The notes beneath the pieces were generated by a model. That model saw only the letters and a program-made list of their open reading frames with translations, had not been told where the DNA came from and made no database searches. The position numbers were made by a program, and so were the translations under genes. A stretch of 64,000 bases of DNA from Prorocentrum cordatum (taxonomy: Eukaryota; Sar; Dinophyceae; Prorocentrales; Prorocentraceae), in NCBI GenBank assembly GCA_963575745.1, contig CAUYUJ010020704.1, positions 526,680 through 590,679 on the forward strand, written 5' to 3'. This document shows positions 11,163-20,600 of this stretch, in pieces. Positions within the stretch are counted from its first letter, which is position 1, and every line of letters begins with the position of its first letter.

Positions 11163-14100
11163 ATGTTCCAGGGGGCCATGGCCCATGATGCGGCCCTCGC
11201 CCGCTCCCGCCTGGACCGCATCTACGCCAACATGGATGGGGGCGAACTGCTGGACAGGCAGATCACGGCTGGGGTCCGGGAGTGGGCGCCTCATCTTTCA
11301 CACCACCGTGCAATGTTTTTCCAGCGCCGCATGGCCGCAGAGTCGCGGTCGGGCATGCGCCCGATTCCAGCAGACGTCGTCCGTCGCCCTGAGTGGCCTC
11401 GTCGAGTCAGCTTGCGATGCCGCGACCTGCTCGACGCGGCCCCTCCTCTCTCGGCAGCGGCTCGCCCCCCGCTGCTGAAGCAGGCGATCCAGGAAGTCAG
11501 CTTTGAGATGGCCTCCGGCGGGCGCGCGGTCTCCGCGGACACGGTCGAGGACGGGCTCGGTTGCACCATGTGTTTCATTCGCGCTGTGGAGAGCTCCTCC
11601 GTCTCCGCGATCGGCAGGCGCATAACGACGTGCCCCCACCTCGCCGACCTCGTCTCCAACCCGCACTGCCCTTCCGTCCGGGACGGCGGCGCCCTCGCAG
11701 CTGCGCGAGAGCACGCCGTCGCTCTGGCGAGGGGCCAGGCCGTCCGAGAGCTCACCGCGCTCCGGGGCGATCCCCCGAACCTCTCGGACGCGGGAGCGAC
11801 GGTTCGCCGGGCTCGGGATTCCAGACTTCTGAGTCGCCTCGCCCCTGGGCGAGGGAAGTTTCTGACGGCCACTCGGAGCCTGAGGGGAGACGTTCACGCA
11901 CCTCCAGACGCCATGGCAGCCGATCTCCGCGAGCATTGGGCCAAGGTATTCGAGGCGCGCCCGACGGGCTCTGCACTTCGAGCGAGGTGGCTTGCTGAAG
12001 ACTTGCCTGCAATATCGAGGTCGCTCCCTCCTTCCTCGTCCTCGAGGTGGATCCCATCGCGTCGGGACGTTCGAGATGCGATTGCCCATTCAGGTTCGTC
12101 TACTCCAGGCCCGGACGGGATCCCCAGAGCTGTGTGGAGGGCGCTCGGTCCTCTCGCCGAGCAGGTTCTGCATGGGGCACTCCAGGAGATGTCGCGGCCT
12201 GGTGGCCTGACCGTCTTGGAGCGGGACTACGGCTCGTTCAACGAGTCGCTGGTCTTCTTCATCCCCAAGAAGGTGTCTGGCTTCGACGACCGATGGGGGG
12301 AGTTTTACGACCCCGAGCACACCCGGCCGATCACGGTCACTAATTTCGACAACCGCATCCTAGCCAGCGCAGTGCGTCGGCGGATCGAGCCAATATTGGC
12401 GAAATTGGTTTCTCCACACCAGCGCGGCTTCATCGGCGGACGGTCGATGCTGGCGAACGTGATCGACATCGACCTGGAGATGCAGCGCGCCACGCTCGAG
12501 CAGGACGATGGTTTTGCCGTCGCGTTTGATTTCGAGGCGGCTTTCCCGAGCGTGGGCCATAGTTTCATGTTGGACTTGTTTGAGCACCTGGGGCTTCCTG
12601 ACTGCATCTTGGGATATGTGCGGGCACTCTATTTCCAGAACCACTGCCAAGTGGTCGCTGTAGGGGCACGCCACGACGGATTCGCCATCGCGGCCGGCAT
12701 CCGACAGGGGTGTCCGCTCTCGCCGTTGCTCTTCGCGGTGGCGGCGGACCTCCTCCTGCGACGTTTACGCCGCCTGTTGCCCACGGCCGCCTTGCGAGCG
12801 TATGCGGACGACCTGGCCTTCGTCTCCCGTTCCGGCGTCGGGGGCGCGAGTGTCTCGGAGCGGACCTTCGAGGAGTATGCCCTTGTCTATCTGGGGAAGA
12901 CCACGATCATCCCGCTCCACCTGGAGCCCCTCGACACCTCCCGGGGCCGGTTGGCGAGGGCAGCGCCGTCCTGGGGGGGGGTCCGCGTCGCGACCTCGGC
13001 GGAGTACCTCGGTTTTGTTCTGGGGCCTGGCCGCGGCGCGACCTCTTGGGACAAGCCGCTGGAGAAATATCGACAGCGCGCCGCTGCTTGGGGAAAGGTT
13101 GGTTGTGGACTACAGCTAACTTTGCTGGCGTACCGCACGTGCATCTTCTCCGCCGTGCTCTTCGTCGCCCAGCTGGATGCCCCTCCGGCCGAATGGGCCC
13201 GCTTCGAGCAGACCGCGGCCTCCAAGCTGTTCCCAGGTCCGCGGCGTTGGGCCACGGTCAACGCCCTGCGGGCCCTACCGCATCTCGGCTTCCAGGGCGG
13301 GCTGGTTGACCTCGACGCGTGCGCGCTCGCAGCCAAGCACCGGGTCGCCACCTTCGAGAACAGGCTCCATGGCGATCTCGCGATCCGCACCCGCGCAAGG
13401 GAGCTTAGTGCAGTTGCAGCTCGATCGAACCAGTTGGAGCGACAGCACGTCATGGCGTCGTGGTTTGCATCCGCATTCGCTCTTCAATTGGATTCTGCCG
13501 TCGATCACTTTACGGAGGCCGGCTTCGGGACCCAGCGGATCCAAGCACGAATCCTAGGGCATCTTGGCCCTCGCGTCCCAGAGGACCTCCTCACTCTGCG
13601 GCGCCAGTGGCAGAAGACATGTCGGGCTATAATTGAGCCGTCGACCCGCGCCGCCCTCGAGCTCTTCATGCGGCGGCGGCTGGCGCGGTGCGATATGGGA
13701 TTGTTCGAACGGGTCCGCGCTGATCGCGCACTCCTGGCGTTGCCGTATTTGAGTTCTTACCTCCCGGCGCGGGCGCGGGCCGCAGTCTTGCGCGCATGGT
13801 GGAATGGATGGGTCACGAGCCGCCGTTCTCAAGAGCAGGGTCGATGTATCTTCGGGCGCGCGTGCAAGGACAGCATCGAGCACTACGCCCGGTGCCCGGT
13901 CGCCCGCGAGTTCGGCTCCCGCTTCCTGCACCTCGATGCCCCGATCGGCCCTGGAGCAATCGAGGATTTTCTGATCTTGGTGCCACGCTACTCCACGGGA
14001 GTTCGCGATCTACTGGTGAGGAAGAGCATCCGCGTCGCGGCCGTGTACATTTTACATTGTCGGCGCAGGCACTCTCCGGGAGGTGCTGGCCCGCTAGCTT

Positions 14101-14192
14101 GGCAGGCTCTCGCCCACACGGCCGAAGAGATAGTGCGCGGCCATGGCGTTGCGACGGCTTGCGTCGCTCGCGCCTGGGCCCCTATGCAGTAG
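11163..14192 (+). CDS. LINE-B EN-tail and reverse transcriptase, intact 1009-codon frame
   Basis: The longest clean coding frame in the window. The first 60 residues finish the endonuclease (SRLDRIYANM, then LSHHRAM, equivalent to the usual S-D-H motif). RT follows: STPGPDGIPRAVW, FIPKK, HTRPITVTNFDNR, HQRGFIGGRS, motif A FDFEAAFPS (Asp about residue 456), motif B GIRQGCPLSPLLF, motif C YADD at 12801-12812 (residues 547-550) and YLGFVLG. The C-terminus has a Cys/His cluster (CIFGRACKDSIEHYARC). All catalytic Asp are present. The ATG at 11163 is only the first Met after the upstream frameshift; the true protein begins with ORF2 upstream. It is a Jockey/CR1-like RVT_1 enzyme making cDNA by target-primed reverse transcription. 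Confidence 0.85.
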   Translation: MFQGAMAHDAALARSRLDRIYANMDGGELLDRQITAGVREWAPHLSHHRAMFFQRRMAAESRSGMRPIPADVVRRPEWPRRVSLRCRDLLDAAPPLSAAARPPLLKQAIQEVSFEMASGGRAVSADTVEDGLGCTMCFIRAVESSSVSAIGRRITTCPHLADLVSNPHCPSVRDGGALAAAREHAVALARGQAVRELTALRGDPPNLSDAGATVRRARDSRLLSRLAPGRGKFLTATRSLRGDVHAPPDAMAADLREHWAKVFEARPTGSALRARWLAEDLPAISRSLPPSSSSRWIPSRRDVRDAIAHSGSSTPGPDGIPRAVWRALGPLAEQVLHGALQEMSRPGGLTVLERDYGSFNESLVFFIPKKVSGFDDRWGEFYDPEHTRPITVTNFDNRILASAVRRRIEPILAKLVSPHQRGFIGGRSMLANVIDIDLEMQRATLEQDDGFAVAFDFEAAFPSVGHSFMLDLFEHLGLPDCILGYVRALYFQNHCQVVAVGARHDGFAIAAGIRQGCPLSPLLFAVAADLLLRRLRRLLPTAALRAYADDLAFVSRSGVGGASVSERTFEEYALVYLGKTTIIPLHLEPLDTSRGRLARAAPSWGGVRVATSAEYLGFVLGPGRGATSWDKPLEKYRQRAAAWGKVGCGLQLTLLAYRTCIFSAVLFVAQLDAPPAEWARFEQTAASKLFPGPRRWATVNALRALPHLGFQGGLVDLDACALAAKHRVATFENRLHGDLAIRTRARELSAVAARSNQLERQHVMASWFASAFALQLDSAVDHFTEAGFGTQRIQARILGHLGPRVPEDLLTLRRQWQKTCRAIIEPSTRAALELFMRRRLARCDMGLFERVRADRALLALPYLSSYLPARARAAVLRAWWNGWVTSRRSQEQGRCIFGRACKDSIEHYARCPVAREFGSRFLHLDAPIGPGAIEDFLILVPRYSTGVRDLLVRKSIRVAAVYILHCRRRHSPGGAGPLAWQALAHTAEEIVRGHGVATACVARAWAPMQ

Positions 14193-15246
14193 TTTCTCTC
14201 TCCTCCCTTTCTTGTTCTTCCCGCTGCCGCCGCTGCTCTGCTTCAGCTGTCTACGTACTCGGGTTTCAACTTCGATCCGCACAAGGTGGGCCAGTTTGCG
14301 CTGTGCCCCGCTTGGTGCCGCGGGGATTTGCCTGTGAGGAATATCGCTGGCCGCTTGGGCCTTGGGGGATATGTTCACACAGCGTGCTGTATCCGCTGTC
14401 GCTCCTCCTCCCTCGTTCTCCTCCTCCTCCTCCTTCTCCTCCTCCTCCTCCTCCTCCTCCTCCCCCCCTCCTTTTTGCATAATATTGCGTTGGATTTCTT
14501 AGCGTGGCCGTTTGGGTACCTGGTAGGGGCTATAACACAATGTTGGACCACGCCCGGGAGTTCACGCAATGTGTACCCCTCGGCGTCTAATCCTTTCATT
14601 TCCCTCCTCCTCCTCCTCCTTCCTCCTCCGCCTCCTCCCTTCTTGTCCTCGTCTTCCTTGCCCACTAGCGGGCCGTAATTCGTTACATTTTCGTTGCGTG
14701 CCCCCGTCTGTTCCCCTCGTCGTCCTCCTCGTTTCCTGTTCCTTGTTTCCTAGGGTAGCGCCACTTGTTTCCTCCCTCGTCGTCCTCCTCTCCTCCCTCC
14801 TCTGCGCCCCTCGCCTCCTCCTCCCTTTTCAATGTTTTTGCAGGTGGGCCCGAGGCTGTGCTTAGGATCCTTTGTCCGTCCCCTAGCGGGGTGGGGACTG
14901 CACTCCCCTTTTTTCCTCTCCCTTTTCCGCTCTTTCCTCCTCGTCCTCCTCGTCCTCCTTGCTTCCCTTGCCCCTCTTCTCTTCTCGCCGGTGTTTATTT
15001 ACTTTCGGGATGTTGCTGTAATTTAAGCCACTGGTCTCTGCTGCGGGTCGACACGGAGTGCACGGGTTACTCGATTGGTGTTGCGGTCGTCCCTTCCCTC
15101 TTGCCCCTCCTTCTTCTCCCCCAAGATTGCGCTGAACAAAAGATCTATCAGCAGCAGCATCATCACCATCGCCATCACCACCACTATGATCATCATCGTC
15201 ATCGTCCTCGTCCCCGTCCTCGTGTAACTCCTCCTCCTACTCCTCC
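14193..15246 (+). other. LINE-B 3' UTR with CTC and CAT tail
   Basis: Pyrimidine-rich, with CTC runs at 14404-14466, 14596-14640 and through 14990, then a CAG/CAT run at 15150-15215 and CTCCTC up to the spliced-leader relic at 15247. No coding sequence is visible. The microsatellite end would fit a tail created during LINE integration. Confidence 0.55.
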
Positions 15247-15268
15247 TCCGTAGCCATTGCGGCTCAAG
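15247..15268 (+). other. Near-full-length spliced-leader relic
   Basis: A TCCGTAGCCATT block followed by GCGGCTCAAG matches the 22-nt dinoflagellate spliced leader at all but two adjacent positions (TT replaced by GC). The first base, T, fits the leader's variable first position. It directly abuts the end of the CTC/CAT tail. Confidence 0.85.
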
Positions 15269-15320
15269 ACGGCATTTTTTGACAGCGGTTCAAGCGAGCC
15301 TCGGCATGGTTTGATTTGAT

Positions 15321-16952
15321 TTGCTTGGTTCTCGCATTTGGAGTGCGGTCGCTGTGTCCATGGACGAGGCGTGTGGCCACGTCTCTTCACTGGCTGGCCG
15401 CGCGCTGCGTTTATTTTCTTTTGCGACTGGTCGACAGTATTCAGGATTCAACAGAGCTGCATACGAAAATAGGCACAGATTGCCGACTGCGTTGCGGCGT
15501 CGGCTTCAGCATATCTCAATATCGCATCAGTTCCTGCGTCACCACACAGACGTATGGGAAGAGGAGTTCATGCAGGAGTTGAGGGTACATATGAGAGTAT
15601 CGTATACCGGCTTTGCGGGTTCCGCCACGGTCTGTGCGCCGCGATTCTCTGGGCAGCGAGCTCGGGCAGGCGGCCTGGACCAACGGGCTCCGGCATTTCA
15701 GCCGCAGGCCCCTCAGCCATTTTCGTATGCATCAGTTTCGGAGTTCTTGCTTTCCACTCTGGTGTCTTACGACTCGCAGTTGGCATCTTATCAGAATTTA
15801 GTCAACGACCAGAACAATTCTATCGCGTCGCTCCGAGCCGTCTTGGATAGGGTTGCGGCTTCAGCATCGGGACCTCACCCTTTTTTTTCCTCACCCGTGG
15901 CCTCTTCTGCATCGGCTTCGTCATGTGAGGGGTCAACAGAACGTGCCTCCGCGATCGGTCACCGTGCCCCAGCGGATATTTTCCAGATCACAGGAGACGT
16001 TCCAGCGGGCGCCGACCCTCACGGGGAGGGTGTGGGATCAGTTTCATCCTCCTCCTCATCTTCTGCTTCAGATTGGACTGTGGCAGAGTTTGCTTATTCT
16101 TCAGATTCTGCCAAAGCTGACTTGCCCGCTGGGGCGGAGAGAGTTCTTGGGAATGCAGCCGAAGCGTACATGGACCAACGATTTTTGGAAGTGAGCCAGA
16201 AAGCTCGCACATACATCGACGACCAGTTGAAACAATTTCTGGGATCAGGATCGGAGATATGCAGCAGGTTGTTGCAGAAACAATGGGGGAGTCTGTCTCG
16301 CATGTTGCTGCGCACGCGCTGGAGACCCAGCTTCCGACGTTGATCTGCAGCGAGGTAGGCCCGTCATTTGAACGGGTTGCAACCGGTGTTGGCGACAAAA
16401 TGGCGGCGCTTGGAGCTAGGTACAGGGTCCTTTGAAGACATATGGGAGGGAGGATCCGAGAGCTCTACTGGGAGGGATGCGAACCGCGGCCGCTCGCCAC
16501 ATCCTGGGCCTCCTGTGCCGAGAGGAAAGACGGGCGCATCGGCTTCCCCATCGCGACCACTTCTTTCTGGTCTTTTTTGCCGCTATGGCCGCCGCTGCCA
16601 TCGGGCTGAGTGCGTCTTCGTTCACCCTGAGGGCCGCCTTATCGATGACAACCATATTGGGAACGTTCGACGGGAAGCAAATCGCGACCTTGGGATTCGC
16701 AGCGGTCCTCGCCGCAGCAGGGACACGCCCGAGGAAAGGGCACCTGCTGCTTCCTCGCCCGGGCCGGCGGCACAGCCGACTTCGCCAGGCCTCCTGGTGA
16801 GGATCGCTCCGTTTGCGAGCCCGATCAGTTGCGGCAGGTTCGAGGACATCGTCGAAGCTGAGGAAGCACAAGAGGCACACGACTACATTATGAGTCACTT
16901 TCTCCGCGGACACCCCTTCGAGGATGTACCTCCCGAGCCCGGTATCGATTGA
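15321..16952 (+). pseudogene. CCCH zinc-finger protein retrocopy
   Basis: An open frame (15321-16343, 340 codons) has a helical N-terminus and a Ser-rich middle. Near 16240 coding sense moves to another frame (QQVVAETMGESVSHVAAHAL, then FERVATGVGDKMAALG), and it returns to a frame open at 16368-16952. That last part contains CRYGRRCHRAECVFVH, a C-x5-C-x4-C-x3-H zinc finger of the RNA-binding CCCH type, followed by PEGRLID. The tail is acidic (FEDIVEAEEAQEAHDY) and ends at 16952. Two frame changes mean the copy is probably inactive. CCCH proteins usually bind RNA, but the target here is unknown. Confidence 0.6.
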
Positions 16953-17224
16953 GATGTGCGCAGGAGCTCCTGAGGCTGGCGTGGCGAGCTTTTCCCCATC
17001 GGCGTCCACTTCCTGGTCCTCCTGTCCACTTTCCCTGTCCTCGCCGCGCCTTTCATGCTCTGCGCGCGCATGTGTTTGGGGAGTACTATTGTGATCGTAT
17101 TCAGGGGGCTTCGGCCTTCGTCTTCCGCCCGCTTGCGGGCAGCGGATTTATCGAAATAGGTTGTGGAATCGGTGCTCGCTTTTCGGCCACGCTCCACCTC
17201 CTCCTCCTCCTCCCCATCATCATC

Positions 17225-17245
17225 CCGTAGCCACGTTGGCTCAAG
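17225..17245 (+). other. Spliced-leader relic abutting an ATG
   Basis: CCGTAGCCAC followed by GTTGGCTCAAG matches the dinoflagellate spliced leader except for two bases. The next three bases (17246-17248) are ATG, so no 5' UTR remains between leader and start. It follows CTC and CAT repeats (17205-17223). Confidence 0.85.
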
Positions 17246-17803
17246 ATGGCGCGCCATCGCGAGCGCAGCGTGGATTCCGCTAGTCCGCGGCCAGTTCCAA
17301 TTGTTTTGCAGCCGCCACCAGGGGCGAGCTGCCGTCCACTCCTGCGTATGATCCCGGCGTTGCAGGCCGCCTTTCACATTGCTGTGCGTCCCGCTCAGAG
17401 CATCCAGTCTGTCTCGAGCACTGTGCCGAGCACCCGTATTCCCGCATCGTCTGCAGCGCCGTGCTCCCATGTCGAGCCATCGCGTGCTGCTCCGACCCAG
17501 TCAACGAGAGTCAGTCAAGTACGCGGTGGTCCTGCAGTGCACTTGGCCAGTGGCGAATCGTTGAACAGCAACTCGGTGCCCGTTGTCAGTGCAACAACAT
17601 GTCCGCCGCCTTCTCAGACAGAGACGACCAATCCAACGTCTCCACGCCCCGCAGTCGCCGAGAAGACCACCACCAACGCCGCGAATATTCTCGCCGCGAT
17701 GAACGCGGCCATGGCGATCACCAGCAGCGACGGGAAGAACCCCGCAGAGATGGCAGACGCGTTGCCCGCGAACTGCTGGAACACCGCGGCAGCGCAGGAT
17801 TGA
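17246..17803 (+). CDS. Ala/Thr/Pro-rich frame directly after the spliced leader
   Basis: A 185-codon frame begins at the ATG touching the spliced-leader relic. It is low in charged residues, with a Thr/Ala-rich C-terminal half containing KNPAEMADALPANC. A diverged second copy of this part lies at 19230-19520 (KNPAEMADVL), so it is a repeated module of the element. No known domain. It may be the N-terminal part of ORF1, separated from 17805 by a frame change. Confidence 0.4.
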   Translation: MARHRERSVDSASPRPVPIVLQPPPGASCRPLLRMIPALQAAFHIAVRPAQSIQSVSSTVPSTRIPASSAAPCSHVEPSRAAPTQSTRVSQVRGGPAVHLASGESLNSNSVPVVSATTCPPPSQTETTNPTSPRPAVAEKTTTNAANILAAMNAAMAITSSDGKNPAEMADALPANCWNTAAAQD

Positions 17804-17804
17804 G

Positions 17805-18940
17805 TTGCCAAGGCCCCGCAGGTGCTCGCCAGCATCAAAGCCGCGCAGCAGATCGAGGACCCGTTCGCCGCCCACCGACCCCAGCGCGCAGGTCAGCCAG
17901 ATCGGGGGGAAGCGCTGCGCCCGAAGCCCCGACCGTGGCCGTGGAAGAGCGTGCGAAGCCACCGCGTGGTCCTGCTTTCTTTATGACGCCCTTCAGGGCG
18001 ATGCTGACCCATGTGCCAACGCCGCGTTTATCGAGCGGCAGCTGGGGCCCGCAGCCGCCGAACAACTCGTCCGTGATATCGAACTGGCCCCCACCTTTGC
18101 TTCCCAACCCGCTGCTGCGCCAGCCGCTCCAGTCACTGGCCACGCTACTCCTGGATCACAACGCGAGCCGCATCATCCACATCAAGAACGACATGAACCG
18201 CTACCTGGGATACCCGAAGGCTTCGACGTTGCTCTCGGGGAACTCATGCATCGACAAGTCGCTACTGCTGCCTCGCGCTTTCAAGCACAAGCTGACCAGC
18301 TTTTCACTGAATCTCGTGAAAGTGCCCGCCTTCTCGCTCAACGACATGTTACCGCTGCTGAACGCCGAGTGGGCGCGCCCCATAGCGAAGTCGCCCGCGC
18401 TCGCAGAGAACAAGACCGCCAGGCTTCTGAGCAGCAGCGCATATGGGAACATATCGACCTGGTGCGCGACGCCTTCGCCATCGCAGAAGCTCAGATGCCG
18501 ATCGCAGAACTCAATCGTCTTGCCGAATGGGAAAGTCGGCCTGATCCGACGCTCTTCGTCGCGGGTTGTCAGCGCCCCCTGGCTCCGAATGCGGTGATCA
18601 GCGACCTCCAGGAATGGATTGCAGGAGCCAACCTCCAGTCTAATCACGTGGAGCTACTCGGAGATGGCGAACCTGCCCGCCGCTTCGCCCTACAAGTCAA
18701 AGGAGACAGCGCTGTCGCAGCACCCCGTGCACGGGCTGCCTCGCGCGCAATGCGCAATGCATCTGGCCGATGAAAGGGCCCCACCTCGACCCGTCCAATA
18801 GGTCAGTCATTTGATTGACATCTACATCAGCCCCGACAAGTCCCCAAAGCAGACCAGAACAGAAGTCCATGCCAAGAAGCTCCCTCAGCTATTGCAGCGG
18901 CGCTACCCTCGTCAGCGGTGGAGAGCTTTCCGCGCCAAAG
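17805..18940 (+). pseudogene. LINE-D ORF1-like protein
   Basis: The open frame 17805-18773 has a long helical, coiled-coil-like middle (ESARLLAQRHVTAAERRVGA and following). It then has an RRM-like segment (DLQEWIAGANL...GDGEPARRFALQVKGD). After 18773 another frame continues with DIYISPDKSPKQTRTEVHAK and WRAFRAKG, a C-terminal block I associate with dinoflagellate LINE ORF1 proteins, before an internal stop at about 18940. Its likely role was binding element RNA. At least one frameshift and one stop make it a pseudogene. Confidence 0.5.
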
Positions 18941-19125
18941 GATAGATCCATTGCGACTCCATGCGAATTGCCAAAACGGTGCTCCGTGGCCAGGCAGACC
19001 CCTTCCATCCTCCAGTGGAACGAGAGGGCCTTCAACAGTCCGCAGTGCCGGTCCACTGACCGGGGCGACATTCTCACTTCCCCCCATGCGATCTTTGCCG
19101 ACGCAGAGCCAGCTACCTGGCGCGC

Positions 19126-19629
19126 ATGGCCTTCGCCGCGCCCCCCAGCAGATTGACGCCGTCGTGCTCCGCGCCGCGCATCCATATCGCCCCATCGTGC
19201 TCCGCGCCGCCCCGGCCCAGAAGAGTCAGTCAAGTACGCAGCGGCCTCGTAATGGACCTGGCCAACGGCGAATCGTCGAACAGCGCCCTCACTCCAATTG
19301 CCTGCGCCGCAACATCCTCCGACGGGGGCGGCCTCTCCAGCGGCCCCGCGCCCCTCAGTCGCCACGTGGGCGCCGCCTTCGTCGCGCAGTTTCCTGCCGC
19401 GACGAACGACGCCGCGAAGACCGCCGGCGTCGCAGAGAAGAACCCCGCAGAGATGGCCGACGTGCTGCTCGCGAGCCCCTCGAACACAACGACCGCGCGG
19501 GATCCGCCAGTCGAGGCCGCGCAGGCGCTCCCCAACCGCTGCGCCGCTCTGCAGGGCGGCGCGCTGCGCGCCCGCCACCGACCCCTTCCCGCAGGACAGC
19601 CAGATCGGGGGCATGTGCCGCGCCAATAG
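19126..19629 (+). pseudogene. Second copy of the LINE-D 5' module
   Basis: In this frame VSQVRSGLVMDLANGESSNS and KNPAEMADVL align with VSQVRGGPAVHLASGESLNS and KNPAEMADAL at 17510-17790. DNA around AGAGTCAGTCAAGTACGC is shared. It separates ORF1 from the RT where an endonuclease would be expected, so a second element copy probably inserted here or a local duplication occurred. Confidence 0.5.
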
Positions 19630-19659
19630 CCCACGCCGCGACCGTTGAAGGGCCTCGTG

Positions 19660-20600
19660 CTGCTCATCCATGCCGCATCGTCGAATTGCATCCTGTCTTC
19701 GCATCCATTGTCGCTGCGCTTTGCGCTCACTGGCATCCCGTCTTCGTCGCGATGCATCCCAACATTGCCTGCTACACCGCTTACATCGTCGCGCGCATTC
19801 CGAAGGGTGCCCCCATTCACGTCGGGGCGTCCACAGGACCGCAGCTCCAGTACTACCTCCGCGCCCTGAACGACTTCGTCTGCACCTTCCTGCTGAAGGG
19901 CGATAACACGCAACGCGCGCTCACCAACTGCAGTGCTCCCGTGTGCGCTCACCCTGTCCCGTTGAAAAAAGACATGGATATCAGAACCATCGCAGGCGCC
20001 GCGAATCTCATGGTCAAGAGCGCCGTGACAGAGCGCGAGCACATCACCCAGCAGGGCTTCTCCCAGGGCTGCAACACCCCGAAGCTCATCTGCCGCTACG
20101 GCGCCGTGAAGTACTGCGCTCGCTCGCTGCTAGTCGCCAGCGACAACGAGCTCGGCGCCGCCAACGTCGGCTTCTTGGACAACATGAACCTCCTCCATGC
20201 CATGCACTTCGGACCAGCAAGCTACATCAAGGTCAACGGCGAGCACTATGACACGTTCGTCATCGGCTCTGGAGTGGGACAGCGCTGCCCTGCATCAGAT
20301 ATGGCCGGGGTGATAGCCATGGGCCCGATCTTCCACCGCCTCGCCACGTTGGGTGAGTTCTCGAACGGCATGCCGAAACTGGACATCGATTTGCAAACCT
20401 ACCCGTTCGACGCGTTGAGCCAAGTGTCCGCCCTGTCTGCCGCTGCGGAGGTGCATGCGCTCCTCTCAGTGAAGCCGTGGAAATGCCACCTCGCGCCCTT
20501 ATGGCCTGTCGCGTCCCCGGCCGCCATCGCCCTCCCGAAAGCGCTCCTGGTCGCCCTCGGTCCTCCCTGGGGCTGCTCTTCGGTAGCGGGGCGAGCCAAG
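19660..20600 (+). pseudogene. LINE-D reverse transcriptase remnant
   Basis: Part of a 790-codon frame (18918-21290) whose middle reads as RT. PVPLKKDMDIRTIAGAANLM corresponds to the usual ...NADNK-I-G motif. VTEREHITQQGF corresponds to the ...QRGF motif. GSGVGQRCPASDMAGVIAMG is motif B (GVRQGCP in active enzymes), and KPWKCHLAPL follows. The place of motif C reads TYPFDALS, with no DD pair. The frame is open, but the enzyme would be catalytically dead. Sequence outside 19660-20600 in the same frame has no coding character. Confidence 0.6.

Larger units (their letters stand above)
5618..15246 (+). mobile_element. LINE-B, non-LTR retrotransposon with nested insertion
   Basis: In order: spliced-leader relics, 5' UTR, ORF1 (5747-7967), AP-type endonuclease N-terminal half (8349-8860), an inserted second LINE (about 8860-10990), the endonuclease C-terminal half (about 11020-11330), reverse transcriptase (to 14192) and a pyrimidine-rich 3' UTR ending in CTC/CAT repeats at 15246. 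Gene order is that of an ORF1 plus EN-RT LINE. Without the insertion it would be about 7.5 kb. Frameshifts and a stop in ORF1 make this copy non-autonomous as assembled, although the RT frame is intact. Confidence 0.75.
15247..17224 (+). mobile_element. Retroposed copy of a trans-spliced transcript with CCCH zinc finger
   Basis: The unit begins with a spliced-leader relic, carries decayed coding sequence (15321-16952) and ends in CTCCTC...CATCATCAT just before the next relic at 17225. This is the structure expected of a reverse-transcribed mature mRNA put back in the genome. I see no RT in the unit, so the machinery must have come from elsewhere, for example the adjoining LINE. Confidence 0.6.
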
